This document shows, piece after piece, positions 37,722 through 45,421 of a DNA stretch of 64,000 nucleotides. Position 1 is the first letter of the stretch; every line of letters begins with the position of its first letter. This DNA is from Bifidobacterium dentium JCM 1195 = DSM 20436. Its GTDB lineage: Bacteria; Actinomycetota; Actinomycetes; Actinomycetales; Bifidobacteriaceae. The position numbers and the translations under genes are program-made. The notes beneath the pieces were generated by a model. It did not search any database and was not told where the DNA came from. It saw only the letters and a list, made by a program, of their open reading frames with translations. The stretch covers positions 2,108,001 through 2,172,000 of the forward strand of contig NZ_AP012326.1 of the NCBI RefSeq assembly GCF_001042595.1. Direction: 5' to 3'.

Positions 37722-37781
37722 ATGCCGCGCGATGCGTTGGCTCCCGTCATGGTTCACGGGAGCCAACACATCGCGCGGCAT
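37722..37781. repeat. 26-bp-arm hairpin downstream of the zinc-binding protein gene
   Basis: Arms of 26 nt (outer part ATGCCGCGCGATG) match with a single mismatch around an 8-nt loop. It begins 28 bp after the minus-strand zinc-binding protein stop at 37810. There is no T-run on either side, so it may act as an mRNA 3'-end stabiliser, a recombination relic or a bidirectional terminator. Confidence 0.8.
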
Positions 37782-37809
37782 GGACCCCAAACCGATCAGC
37801 TAACCGGCA

Positions 37810-39489
37810 TCAGTGGGCCAGCATTTCCTCGACGATCTGGTCCTTGTTCAGGCTGGACGGATAATACGTCGGCCAGTTATCCATCTCCTTGAGGGTCTCC
37901 TCCTGCGAATCGCCTGCGAAGATGTGGAAATGCGCGGCCTTGCCCGGGGCGATGCCATGGTCGGAGAACTGCACGACCTTGGGGGCGCCGTCAGGCACGT
38001 CACCGACTGCGGAGAACAGGTAGCGCACGCCACGATTGCCCTTCTTGTAGTCGAGGATCTTGTATCCGTCGTACTTGTAGGTGGCGGTGGTGTCCTTGCC
38101 ATTTCGGGTGAAGGTGATCTGGTCGCCCTTGATGGTGATGCGCTCCACATCGGTCTTGTAGCCTGCGTCATAGTACTTCGTATACTCTTCGGCGCTCATG
38201 GTGCCCTTCTTGGCCTTGGCTTCCATGACCTTCTTGAGGCTGCCGTCCTTCAGATACGGGTAGACGGATTGCCACTCCCCCTCATAGTCGGCCATCGAAC
38301 GATTGGCGACATCCTGGGTGAGGAACCAGCCGTTAGTGGTGTCGTTGGCCAGGGCCTGCTTGGCGATGGTCGTAAGCCAGCCCAGCAACGTGTCCTGGTT
38401 CTCGGGCAGCTGTTCGGTGGCGGAAATGATCGTCTTGTTGCTGCTCTTGGCGGCATCGTTGAGTTTTTCGGCGAAACCGTCCATCTCCTGCGGGTTGACG
38501 ACCAGCAGATCCACGTCGGATCCGGAAACGATATCGAGGGTGGATTTGAGATCGGCGGCGGAAGGCTCACCTTCGCTGTTCATGGCATTCGTATAGGATT
38601 CCGGCGTCTTGTCGGTGGCGCCAAGATAGTCGAGCAGGTAGCTGATGATCGATTCGGTGGCCACATACGAGCGCTTCACGCCGGCGGCACGAGCCTTGTT
38701 GACCATGGCGACGAATTCGGCATAGTCCGCATTCCAGGCATTCGAATGACGCTGTGCGGTGGCCGCGGTATCGGTGCCTTCACCGGCCTTAGCGGTGTAA
38801 GCGTCCGTAATGGCGGTCGCGGCTTTGAGTACGGCTTCGGGGCTGAACCACAGGTGAGGGTTCGTGGAACCGTGATGATGGTGGTGGCCGGACTCGCCAT
38901 CGCCGTCCTCATGCTCATGCTCATGCTCCTCGGTGGCGGTGATACCCATGAGATCACCCACATTGACGATGGTCTGCTTGCTCTTGTCGAGCTGCGCCTT
39001 CTCGGCCCAACCGTCGTAGCCGGCTCCGTTGATCACCACGATGTCGGCCTTGGACAGCTTGGCCAGATCGGCTGGCGTAGGCTCATAATCATGCGGCTCC
39101 ACGGAGGTGGAATTAATCAGGGATGTGACCTGCGCGCATTTGCCGCCAAGCTCCTGGGCGAGCGCACCCCACTGGTTGACGGAGGCGACCACGGTGAACG
39201 TGGTGCTGCACGAATCGTTGGCGTCGCTGACCGTGGAGGTCGAACCGTGAGATGCAGCGGAGGCGTTCCTGTCGTTTTTTGCATTGAGGAACGCGAATCC
39301 GCCGACGACGAGTCCGGAAACCAAGGCGCCCACGATGAACGCTACGATGATGGCGATGATACCCTTCCTGCCGATGGCATCCGTGCTCGCTTTCGTCACG
39401 GCCATGGTATCGGACGAATCTCCGGACGGTTCGGATGCCGTATTCTCCGGATTTTTGCTTTCGGGCTGGCTGAGATTGTTCTCGGTCAT
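37810..39489 (-). CDS. Zinc ABC-transporter binding protein, AdcA type (ZnuA-ZinT fusion)
   Basis: This 559-residue protein has an N-terminal membrane anchor (IIAIIVAFIVGALVSGLVVGG). A ZnuA-like domain follows (VVASVNQWGALAQELGG, then STSVEPHDYEPTPADLAKL), with a His/acid-rich loop EEHEHEHEDGDGESGHHHHH. From about residue 385 comes a ZinT domain (MADYEGEWQSVYPYLKDGSL, HFHIFAGDSQEE). It should capture Zn2+ outside the membrane for an ABC importer encoded elsewhere. It has no lipobox and seems anchored by its helix. It is last in the Zur-linked ribosomal operon, 54 bp after rpmF. Confidence 0.94.
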   Translation of the reverse strand: MTENNLSQPESKNPENTASEPSGDSSDTMAVTKASTDAIGRKGIIAIIVAFIVGALVSGLVVGGFAFLNAKNDRNASAASHGSTSTVSDANDSCSTTFTVVASVNQWGALAQELGGKCAQVTSLINSTSVEPHDYEPTPADLAKLSKADIVVINGAGYDGWAEKAQLDKSKQTIVNVGDLMGITATEEHEHEHEDGDGESGHHHHHGSTNPHLWFSPEAVLKAATAITDAYTAKAGEGTDTAATAQRHSNAWNADYAEFVAMVNKARAAGVKRSYVATESIISYLLDYLGATDKTPESYTNAMNSEGEPSAADLKSTLDIVSGSDVDLLVVNPQEMDGFAEKLNDAAKSSNKTIISATEQLPENQDTLLGWLTTIAKQALANDTTNGWFLTQDVANRSMADYEGEWQSVYPYLKDGSLKKVMEAKAKKGTMSAEEYTKYYDAGYKTDVERITIKGDQITFTRNGKDTTATYKYDGYKILDYKKGNRGVRYLFSAVGDVPDGAPKVVQFSDHGIAPGKAAHFHIFAGDSQEETLKEMDNWPTYYPSSLNKDQIVEEMLAH

Positions 39490-39543
39490 GCTCTTCTCTT
39501 TCTATCTATTCCTTATATATAGGTGACAATCTGTGTGACGTCT

Positions 39544-39714
39544 TCAATCGACATGCATGTATCCGCGACGTGCCGCGGCCGCAAGGTTCGAGGGCACCTG
39601 GACCGTGCGCCCGTCGGGCGTGGTGACGGTGGCCAATTGCGGCGCTTCGGTTTTCCAATGCGCGCGTCTGGAACGTGTGCGGGAGCGGGATGTCCTGTTT
39701 TTCGGTGTCGCCAT
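39544..39714 (-). CDS. rpmF: 50S ribosomal protein L32, cysteine-free paralogue
   Basis: This 56-residue protein begins [20 protein letters not shown], matching the N-terminus of L32. No cysteine is present, so this is the zinc-independent form. It is expected to replace the zinc-bound L32 under zinc starvation. The ATG overlaps the rpmJ stop (TGATG), so translation is coupled. Confidence 0.9.
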   Translation of the reverse strand: MATPKNRTSRSRTRSRRAHWKTEAPQLATVTTPDGRTVQVPSNLAAAARRGYMHVD

Positions 39715-39836
39715 CAGCCTTGCCTGCCCTTCCACCGCGGATTCTTCTTGTTGATGACGTAGAGGTGACCGCGGCGTCGCACGATCATCGATCCTTTCTT
39801 GCGAGCCAATGAGCGTATCGAAGCCCTGACTTTCAT
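39714..39836 (-). CDS. rpmJ: 50S ribosomal protein L36, cysteine-free paralogue
   Basis: This 40-residue protein begins [15 protein letters not shown] and ends [12 protein letters not shown]. It matches L36 in length and pattern but lacks the zinc-binding cysteines and histidine of the usual form. It follows rpsN after 89 bp and overlaps rpmF. A GGAATGACC site lies ahead of the ATG. Confidence 0.92.
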   Translation of the reverse strand: MKVRASIRSLARKKGSMIVRRRGHLYVINKKNPRWKGRQG

Positions 39837-39925
39837 CGGTCATTCCTTTCCATAGGTGTCGTTTGCTGTGTTTTGCTGGCGTTCGCTTGCCGTATGTTCG
39901 CCGGCGAATCGTCCGAAGAGTCCGG

Positions 39926-40231
39926 TCACCAGCTGGATTTGACGACTCCGGGCAGCTCGCCCGCATGTGCCTTGTTGCGCAGATTGATCCGCGACAGGCC
40001 GAATGCTCGGATGAACGCCCGAGGACGTCCGTCGATCGCGTCGCGATTGCGCAGTCTGACGGGGCTTGCATCGCGTGGAAGCGCATGCAATCGACGCATC
40101 GCCTCCGCCCGCTCCTCTTCACTCAGCCGCATATCGACGGAATCCTTCTTGTATCGTGCGCGGCGTTCCGCGTATTTCGCCACGCTGGCTTCACGCTGGC
40201 GTTGTTTTGCGATGTTGCCGGTCTTCGCCAC
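39926..40231 (-). CDS. rpsN: 30S ribosomal protein S14, zinc-independent form
   Basis: This 101-residue S14 has the long form: [40 protein letters not shown] and [20 protein letters not shown], with no CxxC pair. The short zinc-binding S14 has about 61 residues. The start is GTG at 40231, one base after the rpmG stop. It would substitute for zinc-binding S14 when zinc is scarce. Confidence 0.96.
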   Translation of the reverse strand: MAKTGNIAKQRQREASVAKYAERRARYKKDSVDMRLSEEERAEAMRRLHALPRDASPVRLRNRDAIDGRPRAFIRAFGLSRINLRNKAHAGELPGVVKSSW

Positions 40232-40232
40232 G

Positions 40233-40400
40233 TCAGCGGACCTCCCGGAACATCACGCGTTTCCTGATTACGGGATCGAATTTCATGAGCTCGAGTCGGT
40301 CGGGATTGTTACGACGGTTTTTGGTGGTGGTGTAGGTGGATCCGGTGCCTGCCGTGGATCGCAGGGTGATAACCGGTCTGATTTCCGTGGTCTTTGCCAT
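40233..40400 (-). CDS. rpmG: 50S ribosomal protein L33, cysteine-free paralogue
   Basis: This 55-residue protein begins [20 protein letters not shown] and contains [20 protein letters not shown], the diagnostic L33 core. There are no cysteines, so it is the zinc-independent form. It is located between rpmB and rpsN in the zinc-responsive operon. The ATG at 40400 lies 18 bp after the rpmB stop. Confidence 0.95.
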   Translation of the reverse strand: MAKTTEIRPVITLRSTAGTGSTYTTTKNRRNNPDRLELMKFDPVIRKRVMFREVR

Positions 40401-40418
40401 ACGGTTGTTGTCCTCTTT

Positions 40419-40664
40419 CTATTTGAGATGGCCGATCTCACCGGATTCGATGAGTCGCGCCGCCACTGCTTCGATGCCCTGCCTGTCGATGGTTTTCATG
40501 CCTTTCGGCGTGAGCGTCAGGGTGACCGTGCGTCCAAGCGACGGTACGTAATAACGCTTCCTTTGCAGGTTCGGGCTGAAGGTGCGGCGGGTTTTTCTAT
40601 GTGAATGCGACACCGCGTTGCCGACGTGGGCGCGCGTGCCGAGAACTTGACAATGTTTGGACAT
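40419..40664 (-). CDS. rpmB: 50S ribosomal protein L28, zinc-independent paralogue
   Basis: This 81-residue L28 begins [20 protein letters not shown] and continues [20 protein letters not shown]. It has one cysteine (residue 5) but not the two CxxC pairs of zinc-binding L28. It is the first gene of the operon, 19 bp from the Zur-box-like palindrome. The open frame runs further upstream (to 40877), but the ATG at 40664 gives the family start. Confidence 0.95.
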   Translation of the reverse strand: MSKHCQVLGTRAHVGNAVSHSHRKTRRTFSPNLQRKRYYVPSLGRTVTLTLTPKGMKTIDRQGIEAVAARLIESGEIGHLK

Positions 40665-40683
40665 GCCGGTAACTATATCATAA

Positions 40684-40698
40684 TGATAATCATTATCA
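40684..40698. promoter_or_regulatory. Zur-box-like palindrome shared by divergent operons
   Basis: TGATAAT-C-ATTATCA is a perfect 7-1-7 palindrome in the 62-bp gap between rpmB (minus) and the COG0523-like gene (plus). Zur boxes of this shape control cysteine-free ribosomal protein genes and zinc uptake in actinobacteria. It can repress both directions. Confidence 0.85.
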
Positions 40699-40726
40699 AT
40701 AAAAGGATTGTGGAAAGAGCCTGAAT

Positions 40727-41560
40727 ATGCAGCATCCAGTATTGCCATCATTGGGAAACGCCGAAACGGACAAGGAGGCGATCTCCGTAGTATTGCTGAC
40801 CGGCGTACACCGATTGGCGTTGGACGCCACATCATTCTCGTTGGCGGACTCATGCCCGTCGGTCTGCTGCGTGACATACGACTTCGCCACCGACGACACC
40901 GCCGAAACGGGCTTCAGCATGACCCGCACCATCCGCCGACCGGGCGGTCTGGGTCAGTTAAGCGAAGGCGACTGCACGACCTTCCCCATGGAAGCCTGCT
41001 GCCCGACCTGTTCGGTCAAACGGGATCTTGTCGCCGCCCTCGGCCATCTATGCAACCGGGCCGACATGTTCCTCATCACCCTGCCGATCGGCATCGAAGG
41101 AGCACCGGTCGCGCAATATCTGCTGGAATGTTCACTGCTGGGCGGCACCGCGCGCCCCGTGGATGCGGCGACGATCGCCTCCGTGACCGACCCCGAAGGC
41201 TTCGCCTCCAGACTATGCGACGACGAACAGCTGCTATTGGCAGGAACGGATGAACACGACGGCGTATTCGATCCGCGATGCGTGGGCACGGTCCAGGCCA
41301 GACTGATCAGCGAAGCCGAGCATGTGCTGCTGCTTCCCACAGCGCGCCCCGACCATCCCGACACGAAAGCCGTCGCACCGGAACGGAACCACGAACGACC
41401 GTCAAGATCTCATGATCTGGTAGCCGCCCTGGCCTCGCCCGAAACGGTCATCCATCCGAATGCGCATGCCGTCAGCCTGCATACGTTGCTGGAAACAACA
41501 CCCGCGGCAACGATCCCCGAAAGCGCCGATGCATGCGGCCGCGGTAACGGACTCGTCTAG
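40727..41560 (+). CDS. COG0523/CobW-like protein lacking the Walker A motif
   Basis: This 277-residue protein has the layout of a zinc-linked COG0523 GTPase but is degenerate. An opening strand [17 protein letters not shown] stands where the GxxGxGKT loop should be. A cysteine cluster ACCPTC at about 86-91 stands where COG0523 has CxCC. It also has [19 protein letters not shown] and [19 protein letters not shown]. It probably cannot hydrolyse GTP and may be a zinc-binding adaptor or chaperone. Divergence from the ribosomal operon around the Zur box ties it to zinc starvation. A GGAAAGAG ribosome-binding site is present. Confidence 0.72.
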   Translation: MQHPVLPSLGNAETDKEAISVVLLTGVHRLALDATSFSLADSCPSVCCVTYDFATDDTAETGFSMTRTIRRPGGLGQLSEGDCTTFPMEACCPTCSVKRDLVAALGHLCNRADMFLITLPIGIEGAPVAQYLLECSLLGGTARPVDAATIASVTDPEGFASRLCDDEQLLLAGTDEHDGVFDPRCVGTVQARLISEAEHVLLLPTARPDHPDTKAVAPERNHERPSRSHDLVAALASPETVIHPNAHAVSLHTLLETTPAATIPESADACGRGNGLV

Positions 41561-41569
41561 TCCATCACA

Positions 41570-42343
41570 TCATTCCATCGCATCATCGGAATCGTCTTCA
41601 CCGTTCCCTATGACGTGCCCCTTCTCATCCCACGGGCATGAGTAGATGACACAGGGCGTCGACGGGGGACGGTTGACGAAAGTATAGATCAGCTCCAGTT
41701 GACGACGTGAAATGCCGATGCGGGCATCCGGTGAGATCAACAATAGCGGCGACGCCAATTGCGTATGGATGAGCGCAGTAATGGTGCGATTATTGATCGC
41801 ACCATCATCCACCCAGATGATCGCGTGGGCGTCATATCCCCGTTCGACACGTTCACGCTGCTTGATGATCTCGTTCATGATCAGGTCGAGCTTCTGCATG
41901 ACCCTGCCTTCATGGGTGTTGGGATCATGCCAGAACACGCTGGATACCACGGAATCGTCCCACCCCAAGCGATCGCCGAGCATCTCCGTATACGGCTGCC
42001 AAGTGGACAGCCAACGCAGATCCAGCATTCCACCCCTCGCCAAGGCATACAGTTTGCCGGCCAGTTCATCGGACCAATGCAGTTCATGGAAACCGCGCCG
42101 CCCGAAATCTATGACCGCCGTCTTGTCCAGCGGGAACGCCCTTTTCGCCGAATACAGGTCCGTACGGTACCCGTCCGGATCGGGAACCAACTCCACATGC
42201 CCGACATCGGAATAATTGACGATTCCGGTGTTGGGGAACGCGTTCAGAACGCCATCAAAATCCAGATACATCACCGGCTTGTTCGCACGGCTCATCTCCG
42301 TCTCACGATTCGCACCATGGACTATCTTGACCATCTTCCTCAT
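41570..42343 (-). CDS. HAD-superfamily protein (similar to RNA-repair-associated HAD domains)
   Basis: This 257-residue protein has the HAD motif I, LDFDGVLNAFP (DxD at about residues 27-29), a WLSTWQPYTEMLGDRLGW middle block and motif IV IIWVDDGAINNR. The block pattern resembles the HAD domain of 'Swiss Army Knife' RNA-repair proteins, a phosphatase-like domain. Its role is inferred only. A strong GAGAGGAG site supports the ATG at 42343. It follows two tandem unknown genes as a probable operon and converges on the COG0523-like gene with a 9-bp gap. Confidence 0.75.
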   Translation of the reverse strand: MRKMVKIVHGANRETEMSRANKPVMYLDFDGVLNAFPNTGIVNYSDVGHVELVPDPDGYRTDLYSAKRAFPLDKTAVIDFGRRGFHELHWSDELAGKLYALARGGMLDLRWLSTWQPYTEMLGDRLGWDDSVVSSVFWHDPNTHEGRVMQKLDLIMNEIIKQRERVERGYDAHAIIWVDDGAINNRTITALIHTQLASPLLLISPDARIGISRRQLELIYTFVNRPPSTPCVIYSCPWDEKGHVIGNGEDDSDDAME

Positions 42344-42384
42344 GACTACTCCTCTCGTTGCGTTTCCTTGGCGAATGCCATCGT

Positions 42385-42855
42385 TCAGCTTCCGGAATCG
42401 GCCTGTCTCCAGATCTGTTCATCCTTGATGAGCTGGGTGCCGTAACGCATCTTGAGCTGGGATACCAGATCGTCGATATGCCGCTGCGCTTCGATGATCT
42501 CGGCACTGTACTTCTGCATTCTCGCCTGATTGAAGGCGATGCCGGTCTCCTCCGGCATCTCACCGACCACATGAGGCTTCTCACCGGACAGCGCATATGC
42601 CGCCGCCTCATCCATCAGTTTCCGGTCGCCGCTCCACCTGCTGATGCAACGCTCGATGCGCTTCGCACCGATCAATTCAAGCGGCATCCCCACACTGGAG
42701 AAAATCTGATAGGGGCGCAATCCGCGCATGTACCAGTACATGCAGTAGACCTGGAATTCATGGGCGTAGGTGATCCGTTTGCTTGTCACATGGGCGATCG
42801 CCGGCAGCGATTCGAGGTAGCAGACCTCTTCCAGCGTGAATTCGACGTTGGTCAT
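42385..42855 (-). CDS. Unknown protein with HTH-like core (tandem paralogue A)
   Basis: This 156-residue protein is not recognised with certainty. Its core, RITYAHEFQVYCMYWYMRG with LELIGAKRIERCISRW, recurs in the next upstream protein. The RPxxIFSxxGxP spacing looks like a transposase-type helix-turn-helix. The C-terminal 50 residues are helical and may form a coiled coil. It lies 12 bp after its paralogue and 41 bp before the HAD gene. Confidence 0.7.
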   Translation of the reverse strand: MTNVEFTLEEVCYLESLPAIAHVTSKRITYAHEFQVYCMYWYMRGLRPYQIFSSVGMPLELIGAKRIERCISRWSGDRKLMDEAAAYALSGEKPHVVGEMPEETGIAFNQARMQKYSAEIIEAQRHIDDLVSQLKMRYGTQLIKDEQIWRQADSGS

Positions 42856-42867
42856 ACCCCATCATTC

Positions 42868-43263
42868 CTAACGTAGATGAGCGATCATCTTGCGGATACG
42901 CTCCTGCAACGTGATGATCGTTCTATTGAGCTCCTGTATTTCGGACAGACTCGAAAGGATGATCTCATCACGCATGGCGGGCTTTCGTCCCTCTTCATCG
43001 AGCTGTCGGACCTCGGCCATGAGCTGGGGGTTGCTCTTCCACCTGCTGATGCACCGTTCGATGCGCTTCGGCCCGATCAAGCGCGAAGGAAGTCCCGCAT
43101 TGGAAAAGATGACGCTCGGTCGTGTGCCATGCACGTATTGGTACATGCAGTACACCTGAAACGCATGCGAGTAGGTGATACGGCTCGTGGTCGCATGTTC
43201 CACAACCGCCAGGGACTCGAGTTCCTCGATCTCCTGATCCGTAAACTTCTTATTGTTCCGCAT
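42868..43263 (-). CDS. Unknown protein with HTH-like core (tandem paralogue B)
   Basis: This 131-residue paralogue of the following gene shares RITYSHAFQVYCMYQYVHG, then RPSVIFSNAGLPSRLIG and KRIERCISRWK. An N-terminal acidic helix (DQEIEELESL) and a C-terminal helical region with ELNRTIITLQERIRK suggest oligomerisation. GGGGAAT precedes the ATG. It is the first gene of a probable three-gene operon with the HAD protein. No known function can be assigned. Confidence 0.72.
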   Translation of the reverse strand: MRNNKKFTDQEIEELESLAVVEHATTSRITYSHAFQVYCMYQYVHGTRPSVIFSNAGLPSRLIGPKRIERCISRWKSNPQLMAEVRQLDEEGRKPAMRDEIILSSLSEIQELNRTIITLQERIRKMIAHLR

Positions 43264-43498
43264 ATGGTATTCCCCGTATCCGTTCTTGCATCGGCATATG
43301 CCGACCTTGAGTTCTTCCGCACGGTCTTGCGTCGTCGCAGACCTTCAGATGCTTGCATTCCTTTCGATAATTTGCCTCACTATACTCTGTTCGGGCAGGA
43401 AATCCGCAGAACGGGGAAGCCTCTCCCCCTATAAGCAAACCGGTACTCCTCAATCCCCTTACGTACCCTTGAAACGAGTGGACGCCAAATACGACACA

Positions 43499-43529
43499 CC
43501 ACCCATCATGCTGAGAGCATAACGGGTGG
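43499..43529 (-). terminator. Hairpin after the ABC transporter operon
   Basis: Outer arms CCACCC/GGGTGG and inner pairs ATGCT/AGCAT form a stem with two mismatches and a 3-nt loop, starting 22 bp after the ATPase stop. There is no T-run, so it is a possible 3'-end structure. Confidence 0.45.
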
Positions 43530-43550
43530 CTGCCATGATATTTCGGGGGC

Positions 43551-44186
43551 TTACGATCGGGTCAGCTTTTTACGCTTCAGATTCAGCACGATATCGGCGG
43601 CATCGGCTACACGCTCGGAATGCGTGACCACGATGACGCACTTGCCCAACTGGTGCGCGGCATCACGCAACAGCGTGATCACATCACCCGTCGTCTTCGG
43701 GTCCAGGCTACCGGTCGGCTCATCGGCCAGAATCACGGAACCCGGGGAGACCAAGGCGCGGCCGACCGCGACACGTTGACGCTGACCACCCGATAGGTGC
43801 ATGATGTTGCGCTTCGCTTCCTCACGGGTGAGACCCAGATCCTCAAGGATCTTCAGATCGGCCTTGGGATTGACCAAACGTAGGTTCTCCACCGGCGTGA
43901 GATAGTCGATCAGATTGTGGTCCTGGAATACCAAGGACACATGCTCACGGCGATGCTTCGAATACCCCGTCTCGGCGATGTTCCCGCCTTCGAAACGGAC
44001 CACGCCCTTCGACGGGGAATCCAACCCTGCCAACAACGACAACAGGGTGGACTTGCCCGCGCCGGACGGTCCGGTTATCGCATACATCTTACCGGCCTCG
44101 AAATCCGCGCTGACATCCGACAGAACGCGTATCTTGGCCGCGCCGTACATGTAATCGACATGATCCAACTGTAGACAAACCGACAT
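43551..44186 (-). CDS. ABC transporter ATPase (MacB/LolD type)
   Basis: This 211-residue ATPase has Walker A GPSGAGKSTLL, the Q-loop in VSLVFQDHNLID, the signature LSGGQRQRVAVGRAL, Walker B VILADEPTGSLD and the switch His in VIVVTHSERV. This is the pattern of ATPases paired with FtsX-type permeases. It is the last gene of an operon with two permeases, 11 bp after the second. Confidence 0.97.
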   Translation of the reverse strand: MSVCLQLDHVDYMYGAAKIRVLSDVSADFEAGKMYAITGPSGAGKSTLLSLLAGLDSPSKGVVRFEGGNIAETGYSKHRREHVSLVFQDHNLIDYLTPVENLRLVNPKADLKILEDLGLTREEAKRNIMHLSGGQRQRVAVGRALVSPGSVILADEPTGSLDPKTTGDVITLLRDAAHQLGKCVIVVTHSERVADAADIVLNLKRKKLTRS

Positions 44187-44197
44187 GATTGTTACTC

Positions 44198-45421
44198 CTA
44201 ACTCATGGAGGAAAGAATGGACTTGGGAGAACGTGCCAGCACCGAGGCGAGCGACACCACCAAGGCGACCGCAATGACCCCGCAGCCAAGCAGCAATATG
44301 AGCGATGTCTGAGCAGGCGGCAAAGCATCCACCTGCAACGACGAGAGGGAGGCATCATCCGCATTGGCCAGCAGCATGGACGACACGAACCCCGATAGCA
44401 AAGCGCCGGTACCAAGCGAGCACAAGGCCGCAACCAACGCCATCAGGCAGGTTTCGATCACGAACTGCCCGACGATCCGGGCCTTGCCGATGCCGATGGC
44501 CAGAAAGACACCTATCTCATGGATGCGGGAACGCACCCAGAAGACCAGCACCATGCCCAGCACCAGAACGCCGACCAGGCAGACGACCGCCAGGATCAGA
44601 CGTACCAGATTACGCACCGTATTCACAGCCTGCAGTACGCCGGAGAAACGGGACGAATTATCCGTGACGTCATATTTCGTCCCGGCCAGCTCCTTGGCCT
44701 TCCGTATCGTGTCAGGCAGGCTTTGCGCGCTGGCCGACAGGCACCGTACCGTATCGATCCGCGGTTCACCGGTCAGTTTGGAAGCCACGTTCATCCCCGC
44801 ATACAGCAGATTCTCCGAGGAATCCGACGGCATGGGACTTTGCGACTGCGTTTTGCCGGAAAATATTCCGGATACGCGTACGGTGGAGTCATGATCGCCT
44901 TGTTTCAACGTGAACGTCGAGCCGACCGACAATCCGTTCCGCTGCGCGAAATCCCGATGCACCAGTACACCATCGCCATCACCGGAGATGTGCTTTCCCT
45001 GTTCGAGCCGGTACAGTCCACTCTGGAATTCCGTGGACAACGAGGAATCCGTGGACCCCAATACGCTGACCTGTGCGGCCACGCCAACGTCCAGACGAGG
45101 CCCCTGTTGGGGAACGACAGGCTGGGCGCCGTCCAGTTCCGCAAAGGTCTTGGTCTCATATGCGGCCTTTTTCACGCCATCGAGATGAGCGAATCGGTCG
45201 GCCTCCTTCGTGCTGATGGGATCTTCGCGCGCCTCGACCGCAAAACCGATGCCCATGCTCCCGCCGATGCGATCGGCCACATCCTGCAAGGCCGCCGAGA
45301 CTCCGGCCTGCGCCACCAGACCGGTGAAGACCAACAGCATCAACAGGCCGATGAGTCCGCTACGGATCGGCTTGCGCACGATGGCCAGCACGGCACGGCT
45401 CCACACATTCACACTCGTCAT
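44198..45421 (-). CDS. FtsX/MacB-type ABC permease
   Basis: This 407-residue protein has an N-terminal helix (GLIGLLMLLVFTGLVAQAGV), a large extracellular MacB-like periplasmic-core domain and three C-terminal helices (LILAVVCLVGVLVLGMVLVF, then VIETCLMALVAALCSLG). The FtsX motif EIGVFLAIGIGKARI is present. Its ATG overlaps the previous permease stop by 4 bp. The pair should export or sense peptides or lipids, and the substrate is unknown. Confidence 0.93.
   Translation of the reverse strand: MTSVNVWSRAVLAIVRKPIRSGLIGLLMLLVFTGLVAQAGVSAALQDVADRIGGSMGIGFAVEAREDPISTKEADRFAHLDGVKKAAYETKTFAELDGAQPVVPQQGPRLDVGVAAQVSVLGSTDSSLSTEFQSGLYRLEQGKHISGDGDGVLVHRDFAQRNGLSVGSTFTLKQGDHDSTVRVSGIFSGKTQSQSPMPSDSSENLLYAGMNVASKLTGEPRIDTVRCLSASAQSLPDTIRKAKELAGTKYDVTDNSSRFSGVLQAVNTVRNLVRLILAVVCLVGVLVLGMVLVFWVRSRIHEIGVFLAIGIGKARIVGQFVIETCLMALVAALCSLGTGALLSGFVSSMLLANADDASLSSLQVDALPPAQTSLILLLGCGVIAVALVVSLASVLARSPKSILSSMS

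Noticed and set aside
37061..37803. Frames of 72 and 133 codons as genes or a transposase remnant
   Set aside because: They have no ribosome-binding site, motif or similarity that I can support.
37813..39522. 569-codon plus-strand frame
   Set aside because: It is antisense to the AdcA-type gene, whose metal-binding domains are clear.
40419..40877. 152-codon extension of L28
   Set aside because: The first 71 codons cross the Zur-like palindrome and the divergent gene. The L28 family start is at 40664.
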